From Nitratireductor alexandrii (lineage in GTDB: Bacteria > Pseudomonadota > Alphaproteobacteria > Rhizobiales > Rhizobiaceae), in the NCBI RefSeq assembly GCF_004000215.1, contig NZ_RBVY01000003.1, positions 230,970 through 294,969 of the forward strand: a stretch of 64,000 nt of DNA, in the 5' to 3' direction. Below the pieces are notes generated by a model. It was not told the DNA's origin and did not search any database. It saw nothing but the letters and a program-made list of their open reading frames with translations. The position numbers and the translations under genes were made by a program. Positions 27,002-42,933 of this stretch are shown here, piece by piece. The first letter of the stretch is position 1. The number at the start of each line of letters is the position of its first letter.

Positions 27002-27041
27002 GATATATGCTTCCGTTGCCTTCAATTGGACCCGGACGGGT

Positions 27042-30029
<2,988 letters not shown>

Positions 30030-30150
30030 TACCCTGTCGGAGCCTGTGCGCCCCGTCCCTAGTTTTAAGTCCGCCCGCCGCCGCGCGGTCGAGCATTGTT
30101 CTTGTTCGTCAGCCCCATGCGTCGCCATCGTGGCCAACACATGGCAGCGA

Positions 30151-31056
<906 letters not shown>

Positions 31057-31162
31057 GCGAACGGTAACTCCAGAGCCTGTCAGGGTTCGATTGGGAAAGC
31101 CGCGCCGGCGTGCGCGGCCGGCAGGGCGGTTGGGGCGGAAGCGCAGGCGGCGTTGAAGCGGA

Positions 31163-31783
31163 TCACTCCTCGTCCTCCCGCGGCTGCGAGGTCGAGAATT
31201 TAAGCATCTGGCCGTCGAAGCCGGCCTGTTCGGCGTGCGGACTGCCGGGCGGAATGAAGGTCAGATAGGTATCGAGAGTACGCGGCATCGACGGCGGCGG
31301 CCCCCACAGATGGGAAACCACGGTCTCGTCGCTGTGCGACTGCGCCGGCTTGACGCCCAGAACATCGGACACCGCGGCGGCCGCGACCGGCTCCGTCGCC
31401 TCGAAATCGTAGAGATAGCAGCCGATTGCATCGAGAGACTCCGAGAGCATCAGCGAGACGACAAGATGCAGCATGCGACCTTCCACGTCCCGCGCGAAGG
31501 TCTGCGCGCGAAACGACATGCCGGGCATGTCGGCCTTGGCCGCCTCGAACGCGGCCGCCGACTTCGCCATCAGGGCACCGAACTCGCTCTGGCCGGCGGG
31601 CGCGAAAACATCCCAGCCCACCTCCCTGGCCTGGGCAAGCGTGCCCTCGTAGCTCAGGCGCTGCGGCACGCAGCTTTCTTGGAAGGTTGTCGCGAAACGC
31701 GTCGACCATTCCTCGCCCGCCTGAACGCCTGACGGTGCCGACAGCGCCGTCACGAGCACGACAATGGATGCGACGCGTCGCAC
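31163..31783 (-). CDS. Secreted hypothetical protein between sucC and sucD
   Basis: A 206-residue protein that I do not recognise. Signal peptide [17 protein letters not shown] is followed by [12 protein letters not shown]. Two cysteines (ESCVPQ and IGCYLYDF) could form one disulfide. Segments such as [20 protein letters not shown] are predicted helical. It begins four bases after the sucC stop and ends 106 bases before sucD, so it is embedded in the TCA operon. Codon use looks like its neighbours. No function can be assigned. Confidence 0.78.
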   Translation of the reverse strand: MRRVASIVVLVTALSAPSGVQAGEEWSTRFATTFQESCVPQRLSYEGTLAQAREVGWDVFAPAGQSEFGALMAKSAAAFEAAKADMPGMSFRAQTFARDVEGRMLHLVVSLMLSESLDAIGCYLYDFEATEPVAAAAVSDVLGVKPAQSHSDETVVSHLWGPPPSMPRTLDTYLTFIPPGSPHAEQAGFDGQMLKFSTSQPREDEE

Positions 31784-31787
31784 GCGA

Positions 31788-32984
<1,197 letters not shown>

Positions 32985-32997
32985 TGGCCGCGCTCGC

Positions 32998-34005
<1,008 letters not shown>

Positions 34006-34135
34006 TCAGGTTGAGATTGAAAGGCATCGGCTGGTGTTCAATGCCGTTAGACGAGGCGAAATTCGGGCGTGGCCTTAGACTCGCCCGCAGAAAAAAACAA
34101 CCGATTCCTCGAGCATAAATAAATTCAATCGTTTA

Positions 34136-34163
34136 GAAATAAGCGGAATTACGTAAACGTCAA
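34136..34163 (-). promoter_or_regulatory. Candidate promoter of the mdh-suc operon
   Basis: Reading the minus strand: TTGACG (34163-34158), a 16-base spacer, then TATTTC (34141-34136). It lies in the AT-rich 264-base gap between zapE and mdh, which holds no gene. The leader to mdh would be about 165 bases. Other -10 registers with 17 or 18 bases are possible. Confidence 0.45.
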
Positions 34164-34227
34164 AATTATTGCGTCGTTTTACATCCACACAATCCCGTGA
34201 CATGCCAAATGAACGGGCCCGCGGCGC

Positions 34228-35412
34228 TCAGGCCTGGCCTGCGGCGCTGGCCGGTTCGGCCGCCCCCTCGCCGGGCCAGTCGCGGCTTTGCATTTCGATC
34301 AGCCGCGAGGCGGTCCGATCGAATTCGAAGGATTCCGTCGTGCCGGTTCGGCCGCGATAAAGCCCCTGAGGCTGCGCAGCCGCGCTGGCGACGAGACGCA
34401 GCCGCTTGTCGTAGAGGGTGTCGACCAGCAGGATGAAGCGTTTGGCCTCGTTGCGGCTGCGGTCGTCGAAAACCGGGATGCCCTCGACGAACAGGGTCTT
34501 GAAGCGGGCCGCGATCGCCACATAGTCGCGCGCGCCGAGCGGGCGGGCGCATAAATCCTCGAAGGTGAAGCGGGCGGCATCGCGCACGCAACGCTCGGCA
34601 TGGATGGTCCGGCCCTTGACCTTGATGGTCTCGGCCTCCTCGCCCGCCCCGTCGGCATAGTTCGACCACGCCGTCTCGAACGCGGCCCGGCTGTCGGCGT
34701 CGAGCGGGGTCAGATAGACCGGCAGACGATTCAGCTTTTCCAGCCGATAATCGGTGTCGCTGTCGAGACTCATGACGTCGGCATGGCGCTCGAGGATGGC
34801 GATGAAGGGTTCGAACAGCGGCCGGTTCAGCCCATCGCGATAAAGGTCCCGCGGCGCCACGTTCGAGGTCGCCACAAGCACGACTCCCTCGTCGAACAGG
34901 GCCGAAAACAGCCGCGACAGGATCATCGCATCGGCGATGTCGGTGACGGCGAATTCGTCGAAACACAGCACCCAGGCTTCGTTGGCCAGCGCCCGCGCCA
35001 CCGGCGGAATCGGGTCGTCGCCCTTGGCCTCGCCGGTCTTGACGGCGGCGCGGTGGCGTCCGATCCGGTCGTGCACGTCGGCCATGAAATCGTTGAAATG
35101 AACCCGTCTTTTGCGGTTGACCGGCGCCAGATCGTAAAACAGATCCATCAGCATGGTCTTGCCGCGGCCGACGGCACCATGAATGTAGAGCCCCTTGACC
35201 GGCGCCTTCGGCTCGCGCCGGCGCGCAAAAAGCCAGCCGAGCGCGCTCGACTTGGCGGCAAGCCGCTTGGTCGCCAGGTCCTCGATCAGGCGGTCGAACC
35301 GGTCGGCGATCTTTTCCTGCGCGCGATCGCGCGTCACCGCGCCGCGCTCGATCAGGCGGCCATAGGCCTGCCGCACCGAGGCGAAGGGCTTGAGTCCGTC
35401 GCGCAAAGACAT
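34228..35412 (-). CDS. zapE: Cell-division ATPase ZapE (AFG1-like)
   Basis: A 394-residue AFG1/ZapE P-loop ATPase. Walker A is YIHGAVGRGKTMLMDLFYD, followed by KRRVHFNDFMADVHDRIG. Walker B is WVLCFDEFAVTDIADAMIL, and sensor VLVATSNVAPRDLYRDG. ZapE interacts with the FtsZ ring and the mitochondrial relative handles membrane proteins. Placement upstream of mdh is common in Alphaproteobacteria. It is separated from mdh by an AT-rich gap with its own promoter candidate, so it is probably a distinct unit. Confidence 0.94.
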   Translation of the reverse strand: MSLRDGLKPFASVRQAYGRLIERGAVTRDRAQEKIADRFDRLIEDLATKRLAAKSSALGWLFARRREPKAPVKGLYIHGAVGRGKTMLMDLFYDLAPVNRKRRVHFNDFMADVHDRIGRHRAAVKTGEAKGDDPIPPVARALANEAWVLCFDEFAVTDIADAMILSRLFSALFDEGVVLVATSNVAPRDLYRDGLNRPLFEPFIAILERHADVMSLDSDTDYRLEKLNRLPVYLTPLDADSRAAFETAWSNYADGAGEEAETIKVKGRTIHAERCVRDAARFTFEDLCARPLGARDYVAIAARFKTLFVEGIPVFDDRSRNEAKRFILLVDTLYDKRLRLVASAAAQPQGLYRGRTGTTESFEFDRTASRLIEMQSRDWPGEGAAEPASAAGQA

Positions 35413-35459
35413 GGGCCGGCCCCGGTACCGCGATCAGCCAGGAAGACGCAAGGCCGCGC

Positions 35460-36032
35460 TCACCGCGACAGCGAGATCGGCTGACCGGATGTCATCTGGC
35501 CGTCGAAACGCTCGGCGCCGGACGAGTAGAGACGGGCGAGCACGCCGCCGCTGGCGTCATAGAGCGAGAGCTGCTTGCCGGCGACGTTCCAGGATTTCAC
35601 ACCGTCGAGCGGCGGCGGGCAGCGCAGCGGTCCCGCGCGAAAGCCTTGGCCGAACTTGGTCTGCGGCGTCGCGACCCGGCAGGACTGGCCCGACACGGAC
35701 GCGTTCCAGACGCCGGCGACGCTGCCCACGGTCAACTCGGCCGCGGTTGCCGGCGCTCCCGGCAGTTCGACCGGCGCGTTGGGGTCGAGCGCGGCAACGT
35801 CCGTCTCGCCGGTTTCGGTCGCGGTGACGGGCGGTTTTGGAAAGCTCGACGGATCCGTCGGCCCGGTCGGGGCGGGCGGCGGCAACTGCCCTGCCGTCAC
35901 CGTGCCGGCCGGGGCCGGATTGAGCGGTTCGGGCCGGCCGCCGAGCGAACCGAGCCGGGAACTCTGGCATCCGGCGAGCGCGACCGCGAACAGCGTCAGC
36001 ACCAGCGGGCCGGAAATCGAAAAACGCATCAT
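35460..36032 (-). CDS. Omp19-like lipoprotein with AprI/Inh domain
   Basis: A 190-residue protein with a lipoprotein signal (LVLTLFAVALAGCQSSRLGS), a Pro/Thr-rich linker to about residue 100, and a C-terminal beta domain. That domain, VAGVWNASVSGQSCRVATPQ and GPLRCPPPLDGVKSW, resembles the AprI/Inh metalloprotease-inhibitor domain of Brucella Omp19. It is likely an outer-membrane lipoprotein inhibiting proteases. Two adjacent ATGs exist; GGAGG is three bases before the first (36032) and six before the second (36029), so the second may be used. Confidence 0.78.
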   Translation of the reverse strand: MMRFSISGPLVLTLFAVALAGCQSSRLGSLGGRPEPLNPAPAGTVTAGQLPPPAPTGPTDPSSFPKPPVTATETGETDVAALDPNAPVELPGAPATAAELTVGSVAGVWNASVSGQSCRVATPQTKFGQGFRAGPLRCPPPLDGVKSWNVAGKQLSLYDASGGVLARLYSSGAERFDGQMTSGQPISLSR

Positions 36033-36070
36033 AGTCCTCCGTGGGAACTCACGACGGGGCGCACCCCGCA

Positions 36071-36090
36071 GTCGCGAGTTGAATCGCGAC
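36071..36090 (-). repeat. Inverted repeat in the Omp19-like leader
   Basis: A perfect 7-base inverted repeat, GTCGCGA-GTTGAA-TCGCGAC, lies between the VOC gene stop and the lipoprotein gene start. It may be a leader hairpin or an operator. There is no T-run. Confidence 0.35.
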
Positions 36091-36129
36091 AATAATGGCA
36101 ATGTTGGGGTTAATTGCACGATGGCATGG

Positions 36130-36597
36130 TTAAATTTGGGTTTCCGCCGCCGAATCTTCTCGCGATATAGCCCGGCTGGGGACGAATATATAGCCCGAAG
36201 GTCCGACGATGTGGCATTCGCGCAGACCGTGCGGCTTGTCGAGCGCGCCCGACAGGACGGTCGATCCCGCGCTGCGGGCGCGGTGCTCGATACGATCGGG
36301 ATCGACGCCGTAGAGCCGGATTTCCATGCCCACGCCACGCAATTCGGCATCGGCCACGACCCCGGCCATCTCGTGATCGGCATAGGTGTGATCGGCATGC
36401 AGCATCAAAACCGACCCGGCGATTTCGATGACCGCGAAATCTTCGTCCGCATAGACCGTGTTGGCGCCGATCACCTCGCGGCAGAACCGTTCCATCGGTT
36501 CGATCTCGGGCACCAGAAGGTTTATCCCGATCCCGCGCGGCAGCGACCGGCCGAAATCGTCCGCCGGCATCCACGGCTCCTTGCTGCGTTTCTTCAA
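36130..36597 (-). CDS. VOC-family (glyoxalase-like) protein
   Basis: A 155-residue protein with one VOC module pair: GIGINLLVPEIEPMERFCRE, VYADEDFAVIEIAGSVLMLH, DHEMAGVV, VGMEIRLYGVDPDRIEHRAR and HGLRECHIVGPSGYIFVPS. His and Glu residues could form a metal site. The start is probably TTG at 36597, since GGGGAGG lies five bases upstream and ATG at 36570 lacks such a site. Function unknown. Confidence 0.82.
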   Translation of the reverse strand: MKKRSKEPWMPADDFGRSLPRGIGINLLVPEIEPMERFCREVIGANTVYADEDFAVIEIAGSVLMLHADHTYADHEMAGVVADAELRGVGMEIRLYGVDPDRIEHRARSAGSTVLSGALDKPHGLRECHIVGPSGYIFVPSRAISREDSAAETQI

Positions 36598-36790
36598 GGT
36601 CGCCTCCCCTGCGCCGTGCCGGCCCACAACTGCCGCGAGCGCATCGCCAAGCCCATATCCCGTTTGCCGTCAAACGTCGAGCCTGGCACGAGCGGCCGCA
36701 CGCGGTGCGGGGTCGCGCGTTGGCGCGGCTTGACGATACCGATTGCCGATAGCGTAAGATGGGGCGGGGCATTCGCGGGGGGATTGGACA

Positions 36791-37363
36791 ATGCGCGGTT
36801 TACGGGCGATCTTGATACTCATGACAACAGCAGCATTTTGCGGAGCCGTTGCCGCCGGCTCGATTGCCGAAAAAGGCGCTGAGGCCGAAAACCAGGTCGC
36901 CGCCGGCGATCCGGCCGCCGCGATCGAAACCCTCGACGCCGCCATCGCCGAGATCTGGGACGCCATGCCGCTGACGATCCGCAAGGCGGTGCCCGTCGAC
37001 AGCGCCACCGGCTACGGTGTCTACGCCCAGCGCGACAATACGCTCTACAAGAGCGGCGAGAAGGTTCTCGTTTATGTCGAACCGATCGGCTTCGCCTATG
37101 GGCGCGGCCCGCTCGGCGACCGGCTGATCTCGCTCGGCGTCGATCTCGCCATTCTCGACGCCAACGGCGACAAGGTCTTCGGCAAGGAAGACCTGATGCG
37201 GCTCGAACTGCCGGTGCGCTACCGCAACCGCGAGTTCTACCTCACGCTCAACATCAATCTGGAAACCCCGCCACCCGGCAAATATACCGGCCGGTTCCTG
37301 CTCAAGGACAACCACTCCGACAAGACCGCCGAATTCGAGATCCCCTTCGAGGTCGCGGGCTGA
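36791..37363 (+). CDS. Secreted hypothetical protein
   Basis: A 190-residue protein with signal peptide AILILMTTAAFCGAVAAG. A helical segment (NQVAAGDPAAAIETLDAAIA) precedes a beta-rich C-terminal domain from about residue 70: TLYKSGEKVLVYVEPIGFAY, VDLAILDANGDKVFGKEDLM, RNREFYLTLNINLETPPPGK and YTGRFLLKDNHSDKTAEFEI. It reads as a conserved periplasmic protein of Rhizobiales, but I know no function. A DUF1328 gene follows in the same direction after about 105 bases. Confidence 0.82.
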   Translation: MRGLRAILILMTTAAFCGAVAAGSIAEKGAEAENQVAAGDPAAAIETLDAAIAEIWDAMPLTIRKAVPVDSATGYGVYAQRDNTLYKSGEKVLVYVEPIGFAYGRGPLGDRLISLGVDLAILDANGDKVFGKEDLMRLELPVRYRNREFYLTLNINLETPPPGKYTGRFLLKDNHSDKTAEFEIPFEVAG

Positions 37364-37468
37364 TCCGCGGTGATTTCGGTTCCGTGAGGGGAACGCGACG
37401 CGGTCTGCCGCGTTTTCTCTGGTGTTGCCTTCGGGGTCGATCCCGCGGGCCAAGCCGGAGAAGACCAA

Positions 37469-37630
37469 ATGCTCAAATGGATTGTCATCCTTCTCGTCGT
37501 CGCGGCCGTCGCGGGCCTGCTCGGCATGAACTCGCTCGCCGGCGCCGCCATGACCGGCGCGAAGGTGCTGATCGCGATCGTGCTGATCCTGTTCCTGCTG
37601 GTGCTGTTCGGTCTGGTGGCGATCGCCTGA
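37469..37630 (+). CDS. DUF1328 small membrane protein
   Basis: A 53-residue, very hydrophobic protein starting [19 protein letters not shown], with a central GAAMTGAKV and a second helix [14 protein letters not shown]. This is the pattern of the DUF1328/YtjA family of two-helix inner-membrane proteins. GGAGAAG lies six bases before ATG. Function unknown; relatives are often stress-induced. It is short and easily missed. Confidence 0.88.
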   Translation: MLKWIVILLVVAAVAGLLGMNSLAGAAMTGAKVLIAIVLILFLLVLFGLVAIA

Positions 37631-37709
37631 CGCGTCCATCGCTTCCCTGCCGGCCGCGCGTCTGGTAATTGCGGCCCCGTTCCGCCATATAGGGGCCGGA
37701 TCGACAGGC

Positions 37710-38600
37710 ATGACCGGCATGGACGAACGCCCACCCTTTGCGAAGATGAACGGGCTCGGCAACGAGATTATCGTGGCCGACATGCGCGGGCGCGCCGATC
37801 GGGTCGCCCCGGCCGCCGCACGCGCTCTGGCCGCCGATCCGGCGACTCGCTTCGACCAGATCATGGCGGTCCACGACGCAAAAACGCCGGGCACGGCGAA
37901 TTTTGTCGAGATCCTCAATGCCGACGGTTCGTCGGCCCAGGCCTGCGGCAACGGCATGCGCTGCGTGGTCCAGGCGCTGGCGGCCGAAACCGGCATACGC
38001 CGCTTCACCTTCGAGACCGTCGCCGGCATCCTCAATGCCGAAGAGCATCCCGACGGGTCGATTTCCGTCGACATGGGCCGACCGCGCTTCGACTGGCGGG
38101 AAATTCCGCTCGCCGAAGAGTTCCGCGACACGCGTATGATCGAGTTGCAGATCGGCCCGATCGACGCACCCGTGCTGCATTCGCCCTCCGTGGCCTCGAT
38201 GGGCAATCCGCACGCGATCTTCTGGGTCGACGAGGATGTGTGGCGCTACGACCTCGAACGGTTCGGGCCGCTCCTGGAAAACCACCCAATCTTCCCCGAG
38301 CGCGCCAACATCACCATCGCGAGAGTGACCGCGCCCGACGCCATCACGATCCGCACCTGGGAGCGCGGCGCCGGCCTGACGCGCGCCTGCGGTTCGGCCG
38401 CCTGCGCGACCGCGGTCTCGGCCGCCCGCACGCGCCGGACCGGCCGCGTCGTCACGGTGACGGTTCCGGGCGGGCCGCTGGCGATCGCATGGCGCGACGA
38501 CGACCACGTCATCATGACCGGCCCGGCCGAATGGGAATTTTCCGGCCGGTTCGACCCCGCGACCGGGGCCTGGAGCCGCGACGTGGAGGACGTGATCTGA
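37710..38600 (+). CDS. dapF: Diaminopimelate epimerase
   Basis: Converts LL- to meso-diaminopimelate for lysine and peptidoglycan. It is 296 residues long. Both catalytic cysteines are seen, in [10 protein letters not shown] and [11 protein letters not shown]. Substrate contacts are in KMNGLGNEI and [10 protein letters not shown]. An internal ATG three codons later is an alternative start. The stop overlaps the mtaB start by one base (TGATG). The gene order dapF-mtaB-ftsY is typical of Rhizobiales. Confidence 0.97.
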   Translation: MTGMDERPPFAKMNGLGNEIIVADMRGRADRVAPAAARALAADPATRFDQIMAVHDAKTPGTANFVEILNADGSSAQACGNGMRCVVQALAAETGIRRFTFETVAGILNAEEHPDGSISVDMGRPRFDWREIPLAEEFRDTRMIELQIGPIDAPVLHSPSVASMGNPHAIFWVDEDVWRYDLERFGPLLENHPIFPERANITIARVTAPDAITIRTWERGAGLTRACGSAACATAVSAARTRRTGRVVTVTVPGGPLAIAWRDDDHVIMTGPAEWEFSGRFDPATGAWSRDVEDVI

Positions 38601-39880
38601 TGGCGGTCGACATCGTCACGTTCGGATGCCGCCTCAACACCTATGAATCGGAGGTCATGCGCCGCGAGGCCGACACCGCCGGCCTCGGCGCGCTCGAGGG
38701 CGGCGCGGTCGTCTTCAACACCTGCGCCGTCACCGGCGAGGCGGTGCGCCAGGCCCGGCAGGCGATCCGCAAGGCCCGGCGCGAGAACCCGCGGGCGCGC
38801 ATTGTCGTTACCGGCTGCGCCGCCCAGACCGACCCCGGCGGGTTCGCGGCGATGGACGAGGTCGACCTGGTGCTCGGCAACGAGGAAAAGTTGCACAGCC
38901 ACAGCTACCGCGCCCTGCCCGATTTCGGCGTCAACGACACCGAGAAGTTGCGCGTCAACGACATCATGTCGGTCACCGAGACCGCCGCCCACATGGTCGA
39001 CGCCATCGACGGCCGCGCCCGCGCCTTCGTCCAGGTGCAGAACGGCTGCGACCACCGCTGCACCTTCTGCATCATCCCCTATGGCCGCGGCAATTCGCGC
39101 TCCGTGCCGATGGGCGCCGTCGTCGAACAGGTGAAGCGGCTGGCCGGCAACGGCTATCGCGAAGTCGTCGTCACCGGCGTCGACATCACCAGCTACGGCG
39201 CCGACCTGCCCGGCGCGCCCCGGCTTGGCCGGCTGGTGCGCACCGTGCTGAAACAGGTGCCCGACCTGGAACGTCTGCGACTGTCCTCGATCGATTCGAT
39301 CGAGGCCGACGACGATCTGATGGAGGCGCTCGCCACCGAGCCCCGGCTGATGCCGCATTTGCATCTGTCGCTGCAATCGGGCGACGACATGATCCTCAAG
39401 CGCATGAAGCGACGCCATCTGCGCGACCATTCGATCCGCTTCTGCCACGAGGTCCGCGCGCTGCGTCCCGACGCCGTCTTCGGCGCCGACATTATCGCCG
39501 GCTTCCCCACCGAGACCGAAGCGATGTTCGACAACTCGCTGAAGATCGTCGCCGAATGCGGCCTGACCCATTTGCACGTCTTCCCCTTCAGTCCGCGCGA
39601 GGGCACGCCGGCCGCCCGCATGCCGCAGCTCGACCGCCGCACCGTCAAGGACCGCGCCGCCAGGCTGCGCGCGGCGGGCGAGACCGCCTATCGCGCCCAT
39701 CTCGATTCACTCGTGGGCTCCACGCAGAAGCTTTTGATCGAACGCGACGGGATCGGTCGCACGGAAGGCTTCGCCCTCGCCGCGATCGCCGCCGGCGCGC
39801 CGGGCGCGATCGTCCCGGCGCGCATCACCGGCCACGACGGCGCTCTGCTGAAGGCCCAATTCCTGGCCGAGGCGGCCTGA
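38600..39880 (+). CDS. mtaB: tRNA (t6A37)-methylthiotransferase MtaB
   Basis: A radical-SAM enzyme adding methylthio groups to t6A37 of ANN-decoding tRNAs, 426 residues. N-terminal cluster cysteines are in TFGCRLNTYESE, NTCAVT and VTGCAAQTDP. The radical-SAM cluster is CDHRCTFCIIPYGRG. It also has LSSIDSIEADDDL and HLHLSLQSGDD, and a C-terminal TRAM-like end. The start ATG overlaps the dapF stop. ftsY follows after 11 bases. Confidence 0.96.
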   Translation: MAVDIVTFGCRLNTYESEVMRREADTAGLGALEGGAVVFNTCAVTGEAVRQARQAIRKARRENPRARIVVTGCAAQTDPGGFAAMDEVDLVLGNEEKLHSHSYRALPDFGVNDTEKLRVNDIMSVTETAAHMVDAIDGRARAFVQVQNGCDHRCTFCIIPYGRGNSRSVPMGAVVEQVKRLAGNGYREVVVTGVDITSYGADLPGAPRLGRLVRTVLKQVPDLERLRLSSIDSIEADDDLMEALATEPRLMPHLHLSLQSGDDMILKRMKRRHLRDHSIRFCHEVRALRPDAVFGADIIAGFPTETEAMFDNSLKIVAECGLTHLHVFPFSPREGTPAARMPQLDRRTVKDRAARLRAAGETAYRAHLDSLVGSTQKLLIERDGIGRTEGFALAAIAAGAPGAIVPARITGHDGALLKAQFLAEAA

Positions 39881-39891
39881 CGGACGAAAGC

Positions 39892-41643
39892 ATGGCATTC
39901 GGATTCATCAAGAAGGTCTTTTCCTTCGGCCGCAAGAAGGTCGAGGACCGCGACGAGGACGGTGCGCCGCTGCCCGAGACGGCGCCGCCGGACGATGCGG
40001 GAATTGCGACCCAAGACGCCGCGGTCACGCCGGCCGGGACGACCGAAAGCCGAGCGCCGGCAGCCCCCGAACCCACGCATGAAGAGCCAGTCCGGCCCGA
40101 GCCGGCCGACGAAGCAGGAACCGCGCACCGCCGGGACGATGGGCCGGAGGCCCGACCGTCGGACATCGAGAGGATCACGGCCAGGACGTCGGATCAGGAC
40201 GGCGAAAAACCCGATGCTCCCTCATCGGCCCTGGAGCACCCGGACGCCAAGCGGGCCGCCCCGCGCGCGCCGCAGACCCCGGAAGACGAACTCGCCGAAG
40301 AGACCGTTGAAGCGGAGCCGCTGCCCCCCACGACCGCCGACGACACGAGCGATACGCGGGAGACGACCGCACCCTCGCAAAGCGACGGCTCCGAACCGAT
40401 TGCCCCGCAACCGGCGACCACCGCGCCGGCAAGGCCCACGGCCTCGACCAAGCAGGCTGACCGGCCCGTCACGCCATCCGAGCCGGAGCCTGCGGCGGCC
40501 GCCCCGGAGGCGACGACGCCACCGGAACCGGTTAAGCCCGACATCGCGCCTGACGCGTCGCCCGGCCAGCCCGAGCCGACGCAAACCGAGCCGGATGCCG
40601 ATCAACCGGCTGCGCCTCAATCCCCGCCGAGCCCCAAACCTGCCGCGCCGGCTGGCAAGGTCACGGTAGCGAAATCCGTCGAGGCCAAACGCGCGGACGA
40701 ACCGGCGGCGCCCGAGGCGACGGCGCGGCAGAGCTGGTTCCAGCGTCTGCGCCAGGGGCTGGCGCGGTCCTCGCGCGAACTCACCGGCAACATCGCCGGC
40801 GTCTTCACCAAGCGCAAGCTCGACGAGGACGCGCTGCAGGATCTCGAGGACGTGCTGATCCAGGCCGATCTCGGCATGGAAACGGCGATCCGCATCACCG
40901 ATACGCTGGCTTCGGGCCGGTACGGGCGCGACGTTTCGGAGGAGGAGGTGCGCGCGGTGATGGCGAGCGAGATCGAAAACGTGCTCGCCCCGGTGGCGCT
41001 GCCGCTCGAACTCGACCTGTCGCACAAGCCGCATGTGGTGCTGGTCGTCGGGGTCAACGGCACCGGCAAGACGACCACGATCGGCAAGCTCGCCGCCAAA
41101 CTGACCGCCGGCGGGCTCGACGTGATGCTGGCGGCCGGCGACACGTTCCGCGCCGCCGCGATCGAGCAGCTCAAGATCTGGGGCGAGCGCACCCATTCGC
41201 CGGTCGTCGCCTCCAGGCTTGGCGCCGACGCGGCCGGGCTGGCTTACGAGGCCTTCGAGAAGGCCAAGGAGGCCGGCTCCGACGTGCTGATCATCGACAC
41301 GGCCGGCCGGTTGCAGAACAAGGCCGAGCTGATGGCCGAGCTGGAAAAGATCGTGCGCGTGCTCGGCAAGCTCGATCCCGAGGCCCCGCATACCGTGCTT
41401 CAGACCGTCGACGCGACCACCGGCCAGAACGCGCTCAACCAGGTCGAGATCTTTCGCAATATCGCCGGGGTCAACGGTCTGGTGATGACCAAGCTCGACG
41501 GCACGGCACGCGGCGGTATCCTGGTCGGCATCGCGGCAAAGCACAAATTGCCGGTCTATTTCATCGGCGTCGGCGAACAGGTCGACGACCTCGAACCCTT
41601 CTCGGCCGGCGATTTCGCCAAGGCGATCGCGGGCGTGGCGTGA
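39892..41643 (+). CDS. ftsY: Signal recognition particle receptor FtsY, long N-terminus
   Basis: GTPase receptor for SRP at the membrane. It is 583 residues long. The C-terminal NG domain of about 300 residues has G1 [38 protein letters not shown] and [10 protein letters not shown]. It is preceded by about 275 residues of Pro/Ala/Glu/Thr-rich, probably disordered, sequence after [19 protein letters not shown]. The basic start may be the lipid-binding element. The stop overlaps the septation protein start (GTGA). Confidence 0.97.
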   Translation: MAFGFIKKVFSFGRKKVEDRDEDGAPLPETAPPDDAGIATQDAAVTPAGTTESRAPAAPEPTHEEPVRPEPADEAGTAHRRDDGPEARPSDIERITARTSDQDGEKPDAPSSALEHPDAKRAAPRAPQTPEDELAEETVEAEPLPPTTADDTSDTRETTAPSQSDGSEPIAPQPATTAPARPTASTKQADRPVTPSEPEPAAAAPEATTPPEPVKPDIAPDASPGQPEPTQTEPDADQPAAPQSPPSPKPAAPAGKVTVAKSVEAKRADEPAAPEATARQSWFQRLRQGLARSSRELTGNIAGVFTKRKLDEDALQDLEDVLIQADLGMETAIRITDTLASGRYGRDVSEEEVRAVMASEIENVLAPVALPLELDLSHKPHVVLVVGVNGTGKTTTIGKLAAKLTAGGLDVMLAAGDTFRAAAIEQLKIWGERTHSPVVASRLGADAAGLAYEAFEKAKEAGSDVLIIDTAGRLQNKAELMAELEKIVRVLGKLDPEAPHTVLQTVDATTGQNALNQVEIFRNIAGVNGLVMTKLDGTARGGILVGIAAKHKLPVYFIGVGEQVDDLEPFSAGDFAKAIAGVA

Positions 41644-42299
41644 GCGACATGAACCAGCAAATCTTCGAACGCGAACCCGACGATCCCAAGCGCAAGCCGA
41701 TGAACCCGCTTTTGAAGCTGCTGCTGGAACTGGGTCCGCTGGTGGTGTTTTTCTTCGCCAATGCACGCGGCGAATGGCTGGCCGAGCTCTTTCCGGCCCT
41801 GGCCGCGTTCGGCGGACCGATCTTCATCGCCACCGGGCTTTTCATGGTGGCCACGGCATTGTCTCTGGGCGTGTCCTGGCTTCTGGTGCGCACGCTGCCG
41901 ATCATGCCGCTGATCTCGGGCGTGATCGTGTTCGTGTTCGGCGCGTTGACGCTCTGGCTGCAGGACGAAACCTTCATCAAGATGAAGCCGACCATCGTCA
42001 ATTCGCTGTTCGCCGCCGTCCTGCTCGGCGGTTTGCTGTTCGGTCGTTCCCTGCTCGGTTATGTCTTCGATCAGGCCTTCAAGCTCGATGCGGAGGGCTG
42101 GCGCAAGCTCACCTTCCGCTGGGGCCTGTTTTTCGTCTTCCTGGCCCTTGTCAACGAGATCGTCTGGCGGTCCTTTTCCACTGACATATGGGTGGCCTTC
42201 AAGGTCTGGGGCATCATGCCGATCACGCTGGTCTTCACATTCAGCCAGATGCCGCTGATCATGCGCCACTCGCTCGACGACCAGTTCCGCAAGGAGTAG
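41640..42299 (+). CDS. Inner-membrane septation protein A (YciB/IspA-like)
   Basis: A 219-residue protein with five or six hydrophobic segments. Family residues include [50 protein letters not shown] and [13 protein letters not shown]. It continues through [10 protein letters not shown] to [10 protein letters not shown]. The family is needed for septation in some bacteria and acts in the inner membrane. GTG at 41640 overlaps the ftsY stop; ATG at 41649 is an alternative. Distal gene of dapF-mtaB-ftsY. Confidence 0.93.
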   Translation: MSDMNQQIFEREPDDPKRKPMNPLLKLLLELGPLVVFFFANARGEWLAELFPALAAFGGPIFIATGLFMVATALSLGVSWLLVRTLPIMPLISGVIVFVFGALTLWLQDETFIKMKPTIVNSLFAAVLLGGLLFGRSLLGYVFDQAFKLDAEGWRKLTFRWGLFFVFLALVNEIVWRSFSTDIWVAFKVWGIMPITLVFTFSQMPLIMRHSLDDQFRKE

Positions 42300-42302
42300 G
42301 CG

Positions 42303-42917
42303 ATGCGTTTCATCGAAAGCCGCGAAGAACTGCGCGATCACTACAAGGCGCCGGGCGAGCGAGCGGTCCGCAAGGAGCTGGGCGCGCTCGACAAGCATTG
42401 CCGCGCCTTCATCGAAAAAAGCCCGTTCGTGCTGATCGGCTCGTCCGACGGGGCAGGCAACGGCGACGTCACGCCCAAGGGCGACCGGCCGGGTTTCGTC
42501 GCCGTCCTCGACGACACCACGCTTGCCATTCCCGACCGCCCCGGCAACAACCGGCTCGACACGCTGGAAAACGTGATCGCCAACCCCGCCGTCGGCCTGC
42601 TGTTTTTGATCCCCGGCATGAACGAGACGTTGCGGGTCAACGGCAGCGCGCGTGTCACCGCCGACGAGGCGCTTCGAGAGCGGCTAGCCGTCGACGGCAA
42701 GAAGCCGGCCACGGCGATGATCGTATCGGTCAGGGCCTGTTACATGCATTGCGCCAAGGCGTTCTTGCGCTCCGCGCTATGGGACCCGCAATCCTGGCCC
42801 GCACGCAGCGCCATGCCGACGCTCGGCCAGATCCTGACGGATCAGCTCGCCATGGCCACGCCGGCCGACCATACCGACCGGGCCCTGGAGGAGGGTTACC
42901 GCAAGTCGATGTGGTAA
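42303..42917 (+). CDS. Pyridoxamine 5'-phosphate oxidase-like flavoprotein
   Basis: A 204-residue split-barrel protein of the PPOX class: FIEKSPFVLIGSSDGAGNGD and VTPKGDRPGFVAVLDDTTLA, then NRLDTLENVIANPAVGLLFL. It has NGSARVTADEAL and CYMHCAKAFLRS near the end. It probably binds FMN or F420 and reduces an unknown substrate; it is not true PdxH. It starts three bases after the septation gene stop, so it may be co-transcribed. Convergent with the DUF2332 gene. Confidence 0.88.
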   Translation: MRFIESREELRDHYKAPGERAVRKELGALDKHCRAFIEKSPFVLIGSSDGAGNGDVTPKGDRPGFVAVLDDTTLAIPDRPGNNRLDTLENVIANPAVGLLFLIPGMNETLRVNGSARVTADEALRERLAVDGKKPATAMIVSVRACYMHCAKAFLRSALWDPQSWPARSAMPTLGQILTDQLAMATPADHTDRALEEGYRKSMW

Positions 42918-42933
42918 GCTGCGGCCGGCGCGT

